64,000 bases of DNA, from contig CM033119.1 in NCBI GenBank assembly GCA_019321725.1, positions 3,621,865-3,685,864 of the forward strand, read 5' to 3'. The DNA is from Paulownia fortunei (Eukaryota > Streptophyta > Magnoliopsida > Lamiales > Paulowniaceae). The position numbers and the translations under genes were made by a program. Shown piece after piece: positions 40,325 through 52,300 of the stretch. The notes beneath the pieces were generated by a model. The model did no database searches. It saw nothing but the letters and a program-made list of their open reading frames with translations, and was not told where the DNA came from. Position 1 is the first letter of the stretch. Each line of letters starts with the position of its first letter.

Positions 40325-43300
40325 CTATAATATTAGCACCTTATCTTCCAATAAAGATATGATAAAGTGATAACGAAGTCCAATATGCTTGGTTCTGGAA
40401 TAAAATGCTGAATTCTTCACTAAGTGCATCGTACTTTCACTATCACTGTGCAAAATATTCTTCTCTTGTTTGAATCCCAACTCAGTTAACAAACCTTGAA
40501 GCCATATCATCTCTTTACTGGCTTCAGTCACTGCTACATATTTAGCTTTTCTAGTGGATAGAGTGACAATCTTTTGTAACTGCGACATCCAACTAACAGT
40601 TGTAATTCCAATAGTGAATATATAACTGGTGGTGCTTCTTCGGTGATCGACTTCACCTCCAAAGTCTGCATCTACGTAGCCTTGTACTCTTAACTCTCAT
40701 TTTTAAAAGTACAAATATTTTTCCACAGTGCCTCGTAAATACCTCAAAATCCACTTGACTGCTTTCCAATGAGCTTTTCCAGGATTTGACATAAACCTGC
40801 TAACAACTCCCACTGCATGGCCAATGTCTGGTCTCGAGCAGATCATTGCGTACATCAAACTTCCAATAGCTGAGGCATAAAGAACCTTAACCATGAATTC
40901 TCTCTCTTCCTCCGTCTGAGGGGACTGTTCCTTAGATAGACGAAAGTGACTAGCCAATGGTGTACTGACTGGCTTAGCATCGCCCATGTTGAATCTCTGT
41001 AAAACACGGTTGATGTACTCTGCCTGAGATAGCTGCAAGAACCTTCTTTGCCTATCTCTTGTGATTTGCATTCCAAGAATCTTCTTTGCTGGACCTAAGT
41101 CCTTCATGTCAAACTCATTTGACAATTGCTGCTTCAATTTTCTGATATCATCTATATTTGAACCTACAACTAACATATCATCGACATAAAGTAGTAAAAT
41201 GATATAACTGGACCTGTATCTCTTAAAGTAGCAACAGTGGTCGGCATTGTACTTCTGGAAACCTTTCTTGTGCATGAAGCCGTCAAATTTCCTGTACCAC
41301 TGCCTTGGGGCTTGTTTCAGGCCATACAACCTCTTTTTAAGTTTGCACACCATGTTCTCCTTTCTTGTTTCTGAAAAACCTTCTGACTGGTGCATATATA
41401 TCTCATCATCCAAGTCTCCATGAAGAAATGCAGTCTTCACGTCCAACTGTTCAAGATGAAGATCTTCACTTGCAATAATACTCAATACTGTTCTGATGGT
41501 ATTGAGCTTCACAATGGGAGCAAAAATATCGGTGTAGTCAACTCCTTACTTCTATTGGAATTCTTTGACAACTAATCGAGCTTTGTATCTCTTGGAACCA
41601 TCATGCTCCTCTTTCACCCGATACACCTATTTATTGTGAAGTGCCTTCTTTCCTACGGGTAGTTCAACTAGTTCCCATGTCTGGTTGGAGATCAGAGATT
41701 TCATCTCTTCTTTCATGGCAAGCTCCCACTTGCTGGCATCTTCAGTCTGACAAGTTTCATCATAGTATTCAAGCTCCCATCCATCAGTCAACAAGAGATA
41801 GTTCATGTATTTTCTGTTAGGCATATGAGATCGAGAAGACCTTCTCAATACATGAGTTGGAGTAGGAGGTTGCGGCGTGTTGGACTGTTGTGCACTGTTC
41901 TGTCCAATGATTTTCTCTAGTTGAGGACTTGCTATAATTGTCTCCGTCATGGGACTATCTAGGATATCATCAACATTTACATCTACAAATATTGACTCAC
42001 TCTGCACTGAGTCGTTGGAGTTTGTTTTATGCATGTTCTTGTACATCACATTTTCGTTGAAAATCACATATTTGCTACAAACCACCTTTTTGTGTTCGTT
42101 ATCCCAAATGCGGTAGACAAACTCATCATCGCCATAGCCGATGAAGGTGCATTTCTTAGATTTGGAATCAAGCTTATTCCTATTTTGATCACTATTATGC
42201 ACATATGCTACATAACCGAAATTTTTTAGATATGATAGTTTTATCTCTTTTCTGCTCCATAACTCATATGGTATTTTGTGCTCCAATGGAGCCGATGGGC
42301 CTCAATTGATCAAGTAAGTTGCTGTGTTGACTGTTTTTGCCCAAAACTGCTTTGGTAGACCTGATTGTATACGAATGCTTCTGGCTCTTTCTGTCAACGT
42401 TCAGTTCATAAGTTCAGCTACACCATTGTGTTGAGGTGTATCCGGCACAGTTCTCTCCATTCTGATCCCGTGCTCATAGCAGAACTTCTTGAATCTGGTG
42501 TCTTCATATTTACCACCATTGTCAGTTCTGAGTTTTTTAAATTTCAGACCTGTCTCATTTTCAACCATAGCTTTCCATCTCCTGAAAGCTTCAAACACTT
42601 CAAACTTATGCTTTAGAAAGTAAACCCATACCTTCCAAGAGTGATCATTGATAAAAAGTCACAAAGTAGTGTTTTTCACCAATGAATGAGATAGTTGTTG
42701 GTCCCCAAATATTAGAGTGAACAAGCTCTAGCTTTTCCTTTTTGGGGGTTCTACTACTTATTTGAAAGCTGACCCTCTTCTGCTTTTCAAGTATGTAATT
42801 TTCGCACATGTCTATTTCAACTGACTGTAAACCTGGAAGTTTCCCCTTCGAGTGCATAATTTTCATTCCCTTCACTTATGTGGCCTAACCTCTGGTGCCA
42901 CAGATTTGGAGTTTCATTGTCTGTTGAAATTGTAATCAAACAGCGTGCTCCTACTGTCATGTAAAGAGTGCCACTCTTTTTGCTTCGAGCAACCGTCATT
43001 GCGCCCTTTGAAATATTTCAATTATCACCATGGAATATCGTAGTGTAGCCTTTGCTAGTCAAGTGCTCTACTGAGATTAAGTTCTTTCTCAGGTCAGGGA
43101 TATGTCTGACATCCTTTAGCTCCAAAACAGACCCACTCAACTTAATCTTCACTACAACTTTTCCAACAATAGCACATGATTGATCATCACCAAGATATAA
43201 TTTTCCAAAGTTTTCGAGGACATACTTCTCAAAGAATTCTTTTTGCGAAGTAGCATGAAATGATGCTCCAGAGTCTAATACCCAAGACTCTTCCTTGCTC

Positions 43301-44160
43301 TCTAAATAGCATATCAACGCATCATCTCCTCCTGAGTTGGAAGTAACATTTGCCTCTGCCTTCGCCTCTTGGTCATTTGGTGCATTTTTGCATTGATTTT
43401 TATAGTGCTCGGTCTTCCCGCAGTTCCAACACTAAATGGTTTTCAAGTTATGAGAATTATTGGGATTCCTGGATTTGGACCTCCCGTCCTTTGATCTACC
43501 ACGGTATTTTGATCTGCCACATCCATTTCCTCTAATTGAATTTCTTCCTCTTGACTCTGTATGTAAAACTGAAGAGGTTGATGATTCTCCTGACTCTCTC
43601 CGTCGAATCTCTTCACTGAGAACCAGATCACGAACATCGTCAAATTTTAACTTATTGCTTCCCGATGAGCTACTCACAGCCATGACAGTAGCATTCCAAC
43701 TTTCTGGTAGAGAAGACAAAAGTATTAATGCTCATACTTTTTCATCGAATTCAATTCCAACTGAACTCAATTGTGTTGTCACTGTGTTTAGTTCATTGAG
43801 ATGTTGAGTTACCGATGCGCCTTCCGTCATTCGCAAATTGAACAAACGCCTCATCAAGTGAACTTTATTTGAGGCCGATGAATTTTCATACAAACTGGAG
43901 ATAGCCGCCATGAGACCCGCCGTGGTCTTTTCCTTTGCTATGTTGAAAGCAATATTGCGGGATAACGTCAATCGGATAGCTCTAAGGGTTTGTCTGTTGA
44001 GAAGATTCCAATCTTCTTCCTTCATAGCATCTGACTTCTTCTCTGAGAGAGGTTGATACAAGTTTCTTTGATACAGATAATCCTCTATCTGCATTTTCCA
44101 AAACCCAAAATTTACGCCATCAAATTTCTCGAATTTCACCTTCCCTTCATCTGTGGCCAT
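40325..44160 (-). pseudogene. Copia gag-pol polyprotein remnant
   Basis: Pieces in transcription order. Gag from ATG 44160 (TDEGKVKFEKFDG) through 43432. CCHC knuckle CWNCGKTEHYKNQC just after the stop near 43430. Protease with WVLDSGASFHAT (43317-43018). Integrase zinc motif LWHQRLGH (about 42890) and TPQHNGVAE (42410). Reverse transcriptase with YVDDMLVVG (41512-40703). RNase H with LSTRKAKYVAVTEASKE (40588-40325). In-frame stops near 43730 (TGA), 43430 (TAG) and 43015 (TGA at an expected Trp), plus frame changes near 42870, 42640, 42290 and 41600, show it cannot make a full polyprotein. Confidence 0.88.
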
Positions 44161-44211
44161 CGCTCCCACTTGAATCTGACTTCCTCCGGATCGTTTCCTA
44201 CTATTCTTGGA

Positions 44212-44223
44212 GCTCTGATACCA
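44212..44223 (-). other. Primer-binding site of the Copia element
   Basis: Read on the minus strand it is TGGTATCAGAGC, the standard plant initiator-methionine tRNA complement, two bases inside the 5' LTR end. It fixes the orientation of the element. Confidence 0.9.
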
Positions 44224-44225
44224 GT

Positions 44226-44637
44226 TGTTGGGAAATTATGAAAATTTTCAATAAATCAAATTAGTGAGAACGAAAATAACACACACAAATTTGATAACAG
44301 AGTTTAGCCAATAATGCCTACGTCTCCGAACCTGCTGTAAATCGTTTTACTAAATGAAGAAAAATACAAGTGTTTACAACACTTACAACTCACACAAGAA
44401 TTTTTCTTCATAAAATTATTTCACAAACTTTCTCTTAAGCTCTTTTCTCTCAAACTCTTTCTAATTCTCTAATGTTGGGATGATATACAAATAAGAATTA
44501 GAGAGATTTATATATGTTTCAAAAAATATGAGTTGATGGAATTTACGTAAAAAATTAAATTAGAAACCTTAATTAACAATTGACTAAATTAGACACTCTT
44601 CATTTTTAACAAAAAATATTTGGTCATTTTCTTAACA
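44226..44637 (-). repeat. 5' LTR of the Copia element
   Basis: 412 bases, TGTTGGG...TTAACA in plus-strand view, so TG..CA in both readings. Transcription from this LTR would run leftward, away from the ubiquitin-like-domain gene. Confidence 0.88.
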
Positions 44638-46398
44638 ATAGGTACAGGTGTTTTGGAGGTTTATGAATTAATCCGACGAAAGTGGAATACTTAGATATAA
44701 AAAAAAATATTAATTGAATCATATTTAATGTACGAGCCTAATATTAATGTTTGTCTTAAAAAGTTATTTTAGATAAATAATTTAACAAAACCATACCCCG
44801 AAAACTCGCTCTCTCGTTGTAGCGACTCCAAAAATAGAATACAGGACTGCAGACAATTTTAAACAGCGATAGTCTTTACAAGTAAACTCTAGATCCTTCT
44901 GGAACAAATCGAATTTCATGCCTGTGATTACGTTTAAGTCCTCTCAGGTTATATTTTTCTTTTTCGCTCAAAATCATTTCTTTGAATCCAAGTTTCTGCA
45001 AATAGGGCCTTTTTTTCTCTCGCGATTATTCTCCAATTTTGTTTCTGACAGTACCAAGGTCTGATTTCACTGATTTCGTAGTGCATTTGCATCTGCCTTT
45101 TTTTTTTTGTTCTCTTTTTTTTTTTTTTTGTGATTTGTTATTGAAAACCCTACGCATAGCTTTATTTGTCTTGTTGATCGTAAGTTAGTGAATATCTGAA
45201 ATCCAATGATTTATTGTATCTGTATTGTTATATTTTTTGTGTTGCCAATGGGAAAAAAAGTGTTATTGCTGTAAATCCTGATTGTTGTGTGTTGCACTTT
45301 ATGCTAATGCTTGTCGTTTCTTCTTTTTCTGAATGCCTTGTTCTTTTTTAATTGGCATTTGGTTAGAACTTTGTTGTGCGGTTGCCATATTGATTTGTGA
45401 AAATTTATTGCTTTGCTAGAATGCAGTGAATTATATGAACTTGTTAGCAAATTTAGATTGTCTTTATGAAATTGTTTTTTGTAGTTTTATGTGTTAAAGG
45501 GATTCCACTTTTTTCATATGCACGGTTTCTTTTGACAAATTACTGCAGTTTTTAGTTTTCTTTTTGTGTATTAGTTATTCATGAATAGGAAAAGCGACAA
45601 ATAGGAAGAAGAAGAAGACTGGTTTTTTATGGTTTACATTAACAAGTGACATGTTGTACAGACGTTACTCCGTATCCCAATTTTCCCATGCAATGAGGTG
45701 TAAAATCTGATCTTGAATAAGACTTTTTGAGCTAAAGAAGAGTTCCTAATCACCCCCATTTAATTTAGTTCTTGTGGAATACCAAAGATAGTAATGCAGA
45801 ACTCTAAGTTGACATTCAAATGGCAATACAATCTGGTCAGTTGGTTCATACTTCATAAATAGGATATTCAATGACTCAGTTTTAGGCTTTTGGGTATCCC
45901 ATTTTGTTCTGCACACCTTTAATGTTTTTGTAGTTTCGTGGAGTTTCCTTTTATCTGTTGTTTGCGCATTGACCTACAGTCCTTGAGCTTAGGTCTTGGG
46001 AGTTTTTGTTTGGAAGTACATCTGCATTCCATTTTCTTTCCATGGGGAATTTTCTCCATTTGTCTCAAATCGATTGCTTACTGCTGGTTTTTTGGGTCAT
46101 TGGTACTCTTGTCTTTTAGATATTCCTAAGTCTGTGGGTTTATTTTTAATCTTGATAAAGTAACCCCGTACTTGTGACACAGAAATGTAAAGTATCACAT
46201 ACTGTATCTTGTCAGATACCTCAGAGGTGGAAACATAGAATTCATATCTTGCCAACCTTGTTGACTTGTACAATGAATCCTTGAATTTCATGGGTTCTAT
46301 TTACTTTTTTTATGATATTGATGAAACTGTCATATTAGTTATACATCCTGATTTTATGTTGTTTACTTGTATCTAGGTATATTTGACTTTGAAGTTAC
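44638..46398 (+). promoter_or_regulatory. Promoter and 5' leader region of the ubiquitin-like-domain gene
   Basis: Composition shifts from about 44800 (ctcgctctctcg, pyrimidine-rich) as in a plant 5' leader. A leader intron is likely: possible donor near 44946 (ctcag|gttata) or 45050, and acceptor at 46376 (tttacttgtatctag) just before the ATG at 46399. No protein frame. Borders are inferred. Confidence 0.45.
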
Positions 46399-49300
46399 AT
46401 GGCGGAATCGCAGCCCCATGAAGGTTCAAGTACAACTGATGTCTCTGGTGGAAGTTCTGAATCAACTCTTCAGCTGAATATCAAAACCCTTGATTCCCGG
46501 ATTTACAGCTTTCATGTGGATAAGAATGTAATTTCTTATTTAATCTTGAGACAAGTTTGTAGATAATTCAGAAATAATTTTTGATGCGGATTAGGGAGGC
46601 ATTAGAGGCATATGCTATCCCTGCATTCTGTATCTGCCATATTGTCTTGTCGCGGATAAATATTCCAGGTTCTTATATCATTCACTCCTAAAGAAAAGGA
46701 GAAGAAATGCTGAAGTGAACATAAGAGAAGTTTACCATTAGGTTATACCAGAATCTTAGGTGATCTTCCGTTAGACAGTCGAAATTTCTTGCTTGATACT
46801 TGCTCAATTTATTGATCTGTAACCAGAATATAAATTTGGATGGAAAATTTAATGAAGTTTGTGTTGATAATGATTATTAGTTTCTTTCTGTTCTCATATT
46901 TTTTTTACTGAGAAATGCACAGAGCATGATTCCTTAATTTAAGAAACAACTTTGATTTTCATTTTGATGACCTTTAAAGTACTTGTATCTCGAATATTAA
47001 TTGCATCATACTGTCTAACATGTGGTTGATTTGCGCCATTTCAGATTTTTGTATCAGCATTCAAGGAGAAAATAGCTATTCAAAGTGGTCTGCCAGTTGG
47101 GCAGCAACGTCTAATTTTTAGGGGCAAGGTTTTGAAGGATGATCACCTTCTTTCTGAATATAGTATCCTGCCAATTGTTGTTTACCCATATTAATCTTGC
47201 CTCTCATAAATATAAACTCTTAGTTTTAGATTCAGTTTGCAATTTCTTTGCTCGGAAGAGGTTGGGAGGTAATTCTCTGCATATATGTGTGCATATATAC
47301 ATATAATATGTTTGATAAGATATATGTGTCCCCCTTATATATGTATCTGTATCTTTATGCAATTTGTAACCTTTGTGCTTGTGTGTGTGTGTGTCCAGGT
47401 GATGATAAAAGCTTCATGAATGTACTCTTGGCTTCTTAGAAACTCAATAAAATGAGGTTGTATGTGATACAGAAGAAGCTGATTTATATTTGAGAGTCAT
47501 TAAATATGATTTTAAAGATATTTGAAATAAAAATGTATATTTATTTTTGAATTTGGATGTCAGTAATTATCATTGTTAATTGTTTTTTCACTGAAAATGC
47601 CCTCTTTTTGCTCCATATTTACCTCGTTCAAAATATATGAACAGAGTTTCTTTTGGATATCGTCACGTTTCTTTGTCTTATACATTGATCTTTATGGTGT
47701 CAACTTAACAACATAACAGATGTGGAAAATGGGGATACGTTACATTTAGTTGAAAGGCAGCCACAGCCTTCTCCTGGATCCAGCACGGCTGAGGCAACTT
47801 CAAGTAATGGTAGCAGAGGTAGTTGGACGAGTTGCATTTTGGTTGTGGGTTCTACTTGAGATGTAAGTGGTCTGATCTAGTTCAAGAGTTCTCCCAATTT
47901 TAATTCACTTCCTTTTTCTGGGCTACAGGACAGGATCCGAGTGCCGGTGGGTCACGCAATCGTATTGGGCCTATTGCCCATAGTATAGTATTGGGGACTT
48001 TAAATGTTGGAGATCCAGGGGAAGCTGTTGTGCCAGATATAAGTCAGGTGTGTTTCTATTATTATGCAAGAGTTTTCCATGTAGATTTGATGATGTAACT
48101 ATGTGAACTAGTACCATCCACAGAAATTTATTAGATTTGTATGCTTCTTAGGTCATTGGGGCAGTATTGAACACTATTGGAATTGGGAACCTGGCTGGAG
48201 GCGTGCAACCTGGTGTTCTGGTAGTAGCTTCTTGTATTTTAGTTTTCCCATCTGATGGTGCTTTTAACAAGTCATTTGTATGTGCATATGCATTTTAGCT
48301 GCTGTATATACTTGTTTAGTGGATTCTGTGAAAAGTTTTTTAGATATGCTGAATGTGCCCAAGACTGTATTATCATTCATCTACTTGGAAATTTTTTTGG
48401 GTGCTTAGTTATTTGCCCTTAGCCACTGCACATTCCTCCAAGCTGAAGAATGGCATCTGTACCATGATTTAATACTTTTGGTGATATCTTTTGTCATTTG
48501 CCCTTCCAGCTGGTCGTCTTAGTTGGAAGGTCTTTTTCTTATATTGTTAACTCATCTATTTTCCGCTTTTTTGCGACGTATAGGTATCTGTTGAACATTT
48601 TATTTCATCAGTATTCTTATGAAGCGAACCTGCATGGCCATTATTTAACAGTGCATGTGGTTGCCTCCCTGCTCTGCTGGTGTCAATGTAGTGGTTTTAT
48701 TTCAGTGTTCCAAGCATCCCTTCTCCAAAATCTCATTTAAGTATTATGTGTGTTTAACACACTTAGATAACAAAAATAGTTATTAGCAGCTATGTGATAT
48801 TCACTGACTCTTGCCTTCTGAGTTGGAGTGTGACTGCTCATTTGAGTTGCATCTAAACTAAGTATTTTTTCTATGTTTGATTCTTAGTATATGTGGATTT
48901 GTCTACAGTATCTACTTGATTTCCATTCTCGTAGTTGCTGATGAAGTGAACACTGAAGAAGAAAAGCGCTATCTGAACCAATATACTTCTCTATCATAGA
49001 TTTTTAAATTCATAACTGAATGAGTGCTTGTGTACTCGAAGGAGGATAAAAATGCTATTGAACTTATTAGCCGTGGATCGCATGCCATAGGATTTAGGCG
49101 CCTTTTACCCATGTTGTCTCTGTTTTCAATCATTTTTGTGATCTTTTTTAGTTGCTGGTTTCATGAACTGTCATTTTTTCGTGTTCAGACTTCTCATGGA
49201 AATGAAACAGAAGGGTCACAGACTAATGCTGGCAGTCAAAGTCAGGGTGGAAACCAGTCTGTCTCTTGGCAAGCCTCCCATGGTCAATCTGCACCCCATG

Positions 49301-52300
49301 CTATGCAAATCCCACTAGGAGCAGCAATTGCTGTTCCGTCACTGAATATGGTAGAAAAACATTTGCTTTCCAACTATGCTTCAAATAAGATTTACTTTTG
49401 GCTTTACCGTAATCCTGTCAATTCTTACCCCTAACCTGTCAATTTTCACCCATAATCAGCCAATTCCTGATTCTCTGAACACACTTGTTGAATTTATGAA
49501 CCGAATGGAACTGGCATTGTCACAAAATGGTAATAACATTGGCCTTCTTGAGTTTGGTCCTGTTATCATGAAATATCTCTTACCAGGATTCCTTTGTCTT
49601 TAAATTTAGGTACGCAACCAAACCAATTAACAACTGCTAGTGGCAATCTACCTACCACTGAATTGCCTTCAAATTCTCGTGGTTTACCAACAGTTGAAGC
49701 TCTGAGCATTGTTCTACGACATGCCGAACATCTTCTTAGTGAGCATGCTGTTCCAGTTTTATCTGTAAGCACCATCCTTATGAGATTATTTTTCTTTTCT
49801 TCTTTTAGTTTCAATACTGAAAACCTTGGATTATTTCTTTTGCTTTGATGTGAGGGTTTCGTATGGTTATTTTGTTTCTGAATAACTGACTTTCTTATGC
49901 TCTTGGTTTATGCCATGTTTATACCATGTTAACCTTGCTGAAAGGGTCGTGTCCCTGTGTTCCTGATGCAACTGAGGGGCAATCATTTAAATGATTCTAA
50001 AAATCTTTACTTTTTGGCTTTCCAAAGACCTCCGTTAATTATGAGAATGCTAGGAGAAAGGAAAACTAAACATTGATTTTTGCTGATATAATGTGCTTTA
50101 TGTGATTACTAGTGCTTGGCTGTCCTTTTGAACTCTGTATTATGCACGTTATTTTTTGTCTTCTATCTTCGTACGATATTGTTGTATTGTTATGATGAAT
50201 GTTGCTCGATTTGCATATTTTCTGGAAGTATAGCTGCACCTATCTGTTTTCTTTTTCATATGTTGCCACCTTATTCACATGGAGAAGAATATGTACTTTT
50301 GAGGTAAGTGATTGAACATAAATGAAGAAGTGATTGTTCTAATGTTGCAAAAATTTGTTGGGGGGTGCACCTGAAAAGTTGAAAAAGTTTGTCCTGCGTA
50401 ATTTAATCAGAGGTGAAGTGCAAAGAACTAGTTATTTTCAGCTTATCTTTTTAGAATAATCTAGTGATTTTCAGCTGACAGGTTAAAACTGGTGTACAAT
50501 GGACTGTCTGAACTCAAATTGAAATAAAACCTTCAAGATTAGTAGTTTCATATGGTTGATGTAATGGAGGAAAGAAGCAGCCATGATTGTAGTCAAGCTT
50601 GAGCATGTAAAAGTTTAAGATTGCGATTTCTTAATTTTGGAAAACTTATTGTTGTATTCTCGAGGCAAATAAAAGAGGGAGATGGAAAAGAATTGGGTAT
50701 GGGGAGAGGAGCCTGTGAGGCAGATAAGTGATCCACTGTTAATATCTCCTCAAACTTTCTACTTCCATAGTTATTTATGGAATGTAGCACCTCATCTGTA
50801 GAATTATGTTCCACATTGTTATTACTAACTTCATTTTCTGGTACATTTACCTTGGTTCTGATTCCACTCACCTGTTTGCAATTTTGTAGCACACTGCAGG
50901 CCGCTTAAATCAAGAGGGTGGATCTATTGATCCTGCGGTAAGGGGGCAAGTACAAGCAGAATCTATTCAATTAGGCATGGCTATGCAACACTTAGGTGCG
51001 CTGCTTCTAGAGCTGGGGAGGACAATTTTGACTCTTCGCATGGGACAATCTCCTGTATGCCCTTCCCCGTGACCTCAACAGCTTGCCATTTTCTGGATGC
51101 TAGCCATTAACAATCTTCTGGTTCTTTTGCAGGCTGAATCTTTTGTGAATGCTGGCCCTGCTGTGTATATATCTCCATCAGGGCCTAATCCAATTATGGT
51201 TCAGGTTTGTAATTCACCTTTTTTGTTATAACTGTGAAACTGTTTATCTATTCAAAATTCCTGCATACTGCGCTGAACATGCATCCATGCTTGCAGTTTT
51301 TCTGATGTCAGACATTATGGTATGCCAGAAGGAAGTACAATAAAAGATGTATTGGCTGACTTCATTGACTTAGGTGGAATAGTTTTGAACTTTCATGTGC
51401 TGATTTTATGTGCATATTCTGTTGGATAGAATACAGGATGATGCATGCTCCTTGATTGTTGCTTTGGATAATAATAACTTAATCTAGATTTTCTCTGAAG
51501 GTTTGTGCACTTACCCTGTGTAGATTCTCTGAAGGTTTGTGCACTGCAGGAATGTCTCCTTGATACGTGTCAATTCTAGTTATATGCATGTTTTTTGTCT
51601 TTAATTTTGCTACTTATGTTTGATCTTGTAATTGAAAAATGATTCTCATGCATCATTTGCAGCCATTTCCGCTTCAAACCAGCTCTCTTTTTGGTGGTTC
51701 ATCTGGTGTCTCAGCGAATCCTGTAACTATGGGTCCAGTTGGGGTTGGTAGTGCTCCGAGGAATGTAAATATTCATATTCATACTGGTATGTGGTACTCA
51801 AGAAGTGCATGTCTTGTTAATTTTTCTGCATAGGCATATCATTTCACTGTCTTAATGGAATTCAACTTTAAACCAGGGGCATCACTGGCGCCGATAGCTT
51901 CTACAGTGGGTAGAAGGGCTCCTAATGGAGAAGGAATGCAAGGAGCACGTGGTAATGTAACTGAGTCCGGTGATTCTGGTGAACCACGGGGTTCATCTGG
52001 GATAAACGTCACTGCAACTGCTGTTTCATCACAACCTACCATGGTTTCAATTTCTGGTGCTGTACCACGTGATACTGGTGTTCCACCGACCGCAGATTCT
52101 AATTCTATTTCCTCAGTTGTAGCTGAAATCAATGCTCAACTTAGAAGAAGTCTTGCTGCTAACATGCAGAGTGAAAATCATGCGCCATCAGGTATGCACA
52201 GCTTGGAAATCTGCTTTTTATATAGAGTGTATTATATATTGAAGTACTTTTTTATTCATGAAGGCCAATCAGAAGGTTCATCCAATGAAGAGCAACGTGT

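Larger units (their letters stand above)
39746..44637 (-). mobile_element. Copia LTR retrotransposon (Tork/Tnt1-like), decayed
   Basis: Complete structure on the minus strand, about 4.9 kb: 5' LTR, primer-binding site, gag-pol remnants, polypurine tract, 3' LTR. Domain order protease, integrase, reverse transcriptase, RNase H is that of Copia. Possible target duplication is short and imperfect (gtagg on the left, atagg on the right). LTRs differ at roughly 14% of positions by eye, so the insertion is old. It ends about 150 bases before the presumed leader of the ubiquitin-like-domain gene. Confidence 0.9.

Noticed and set aside
51839..52132. 97-codon minus-strand frame
   Set aside because: Antisense of exon 12 of the ubiquitin-like-domain gene.
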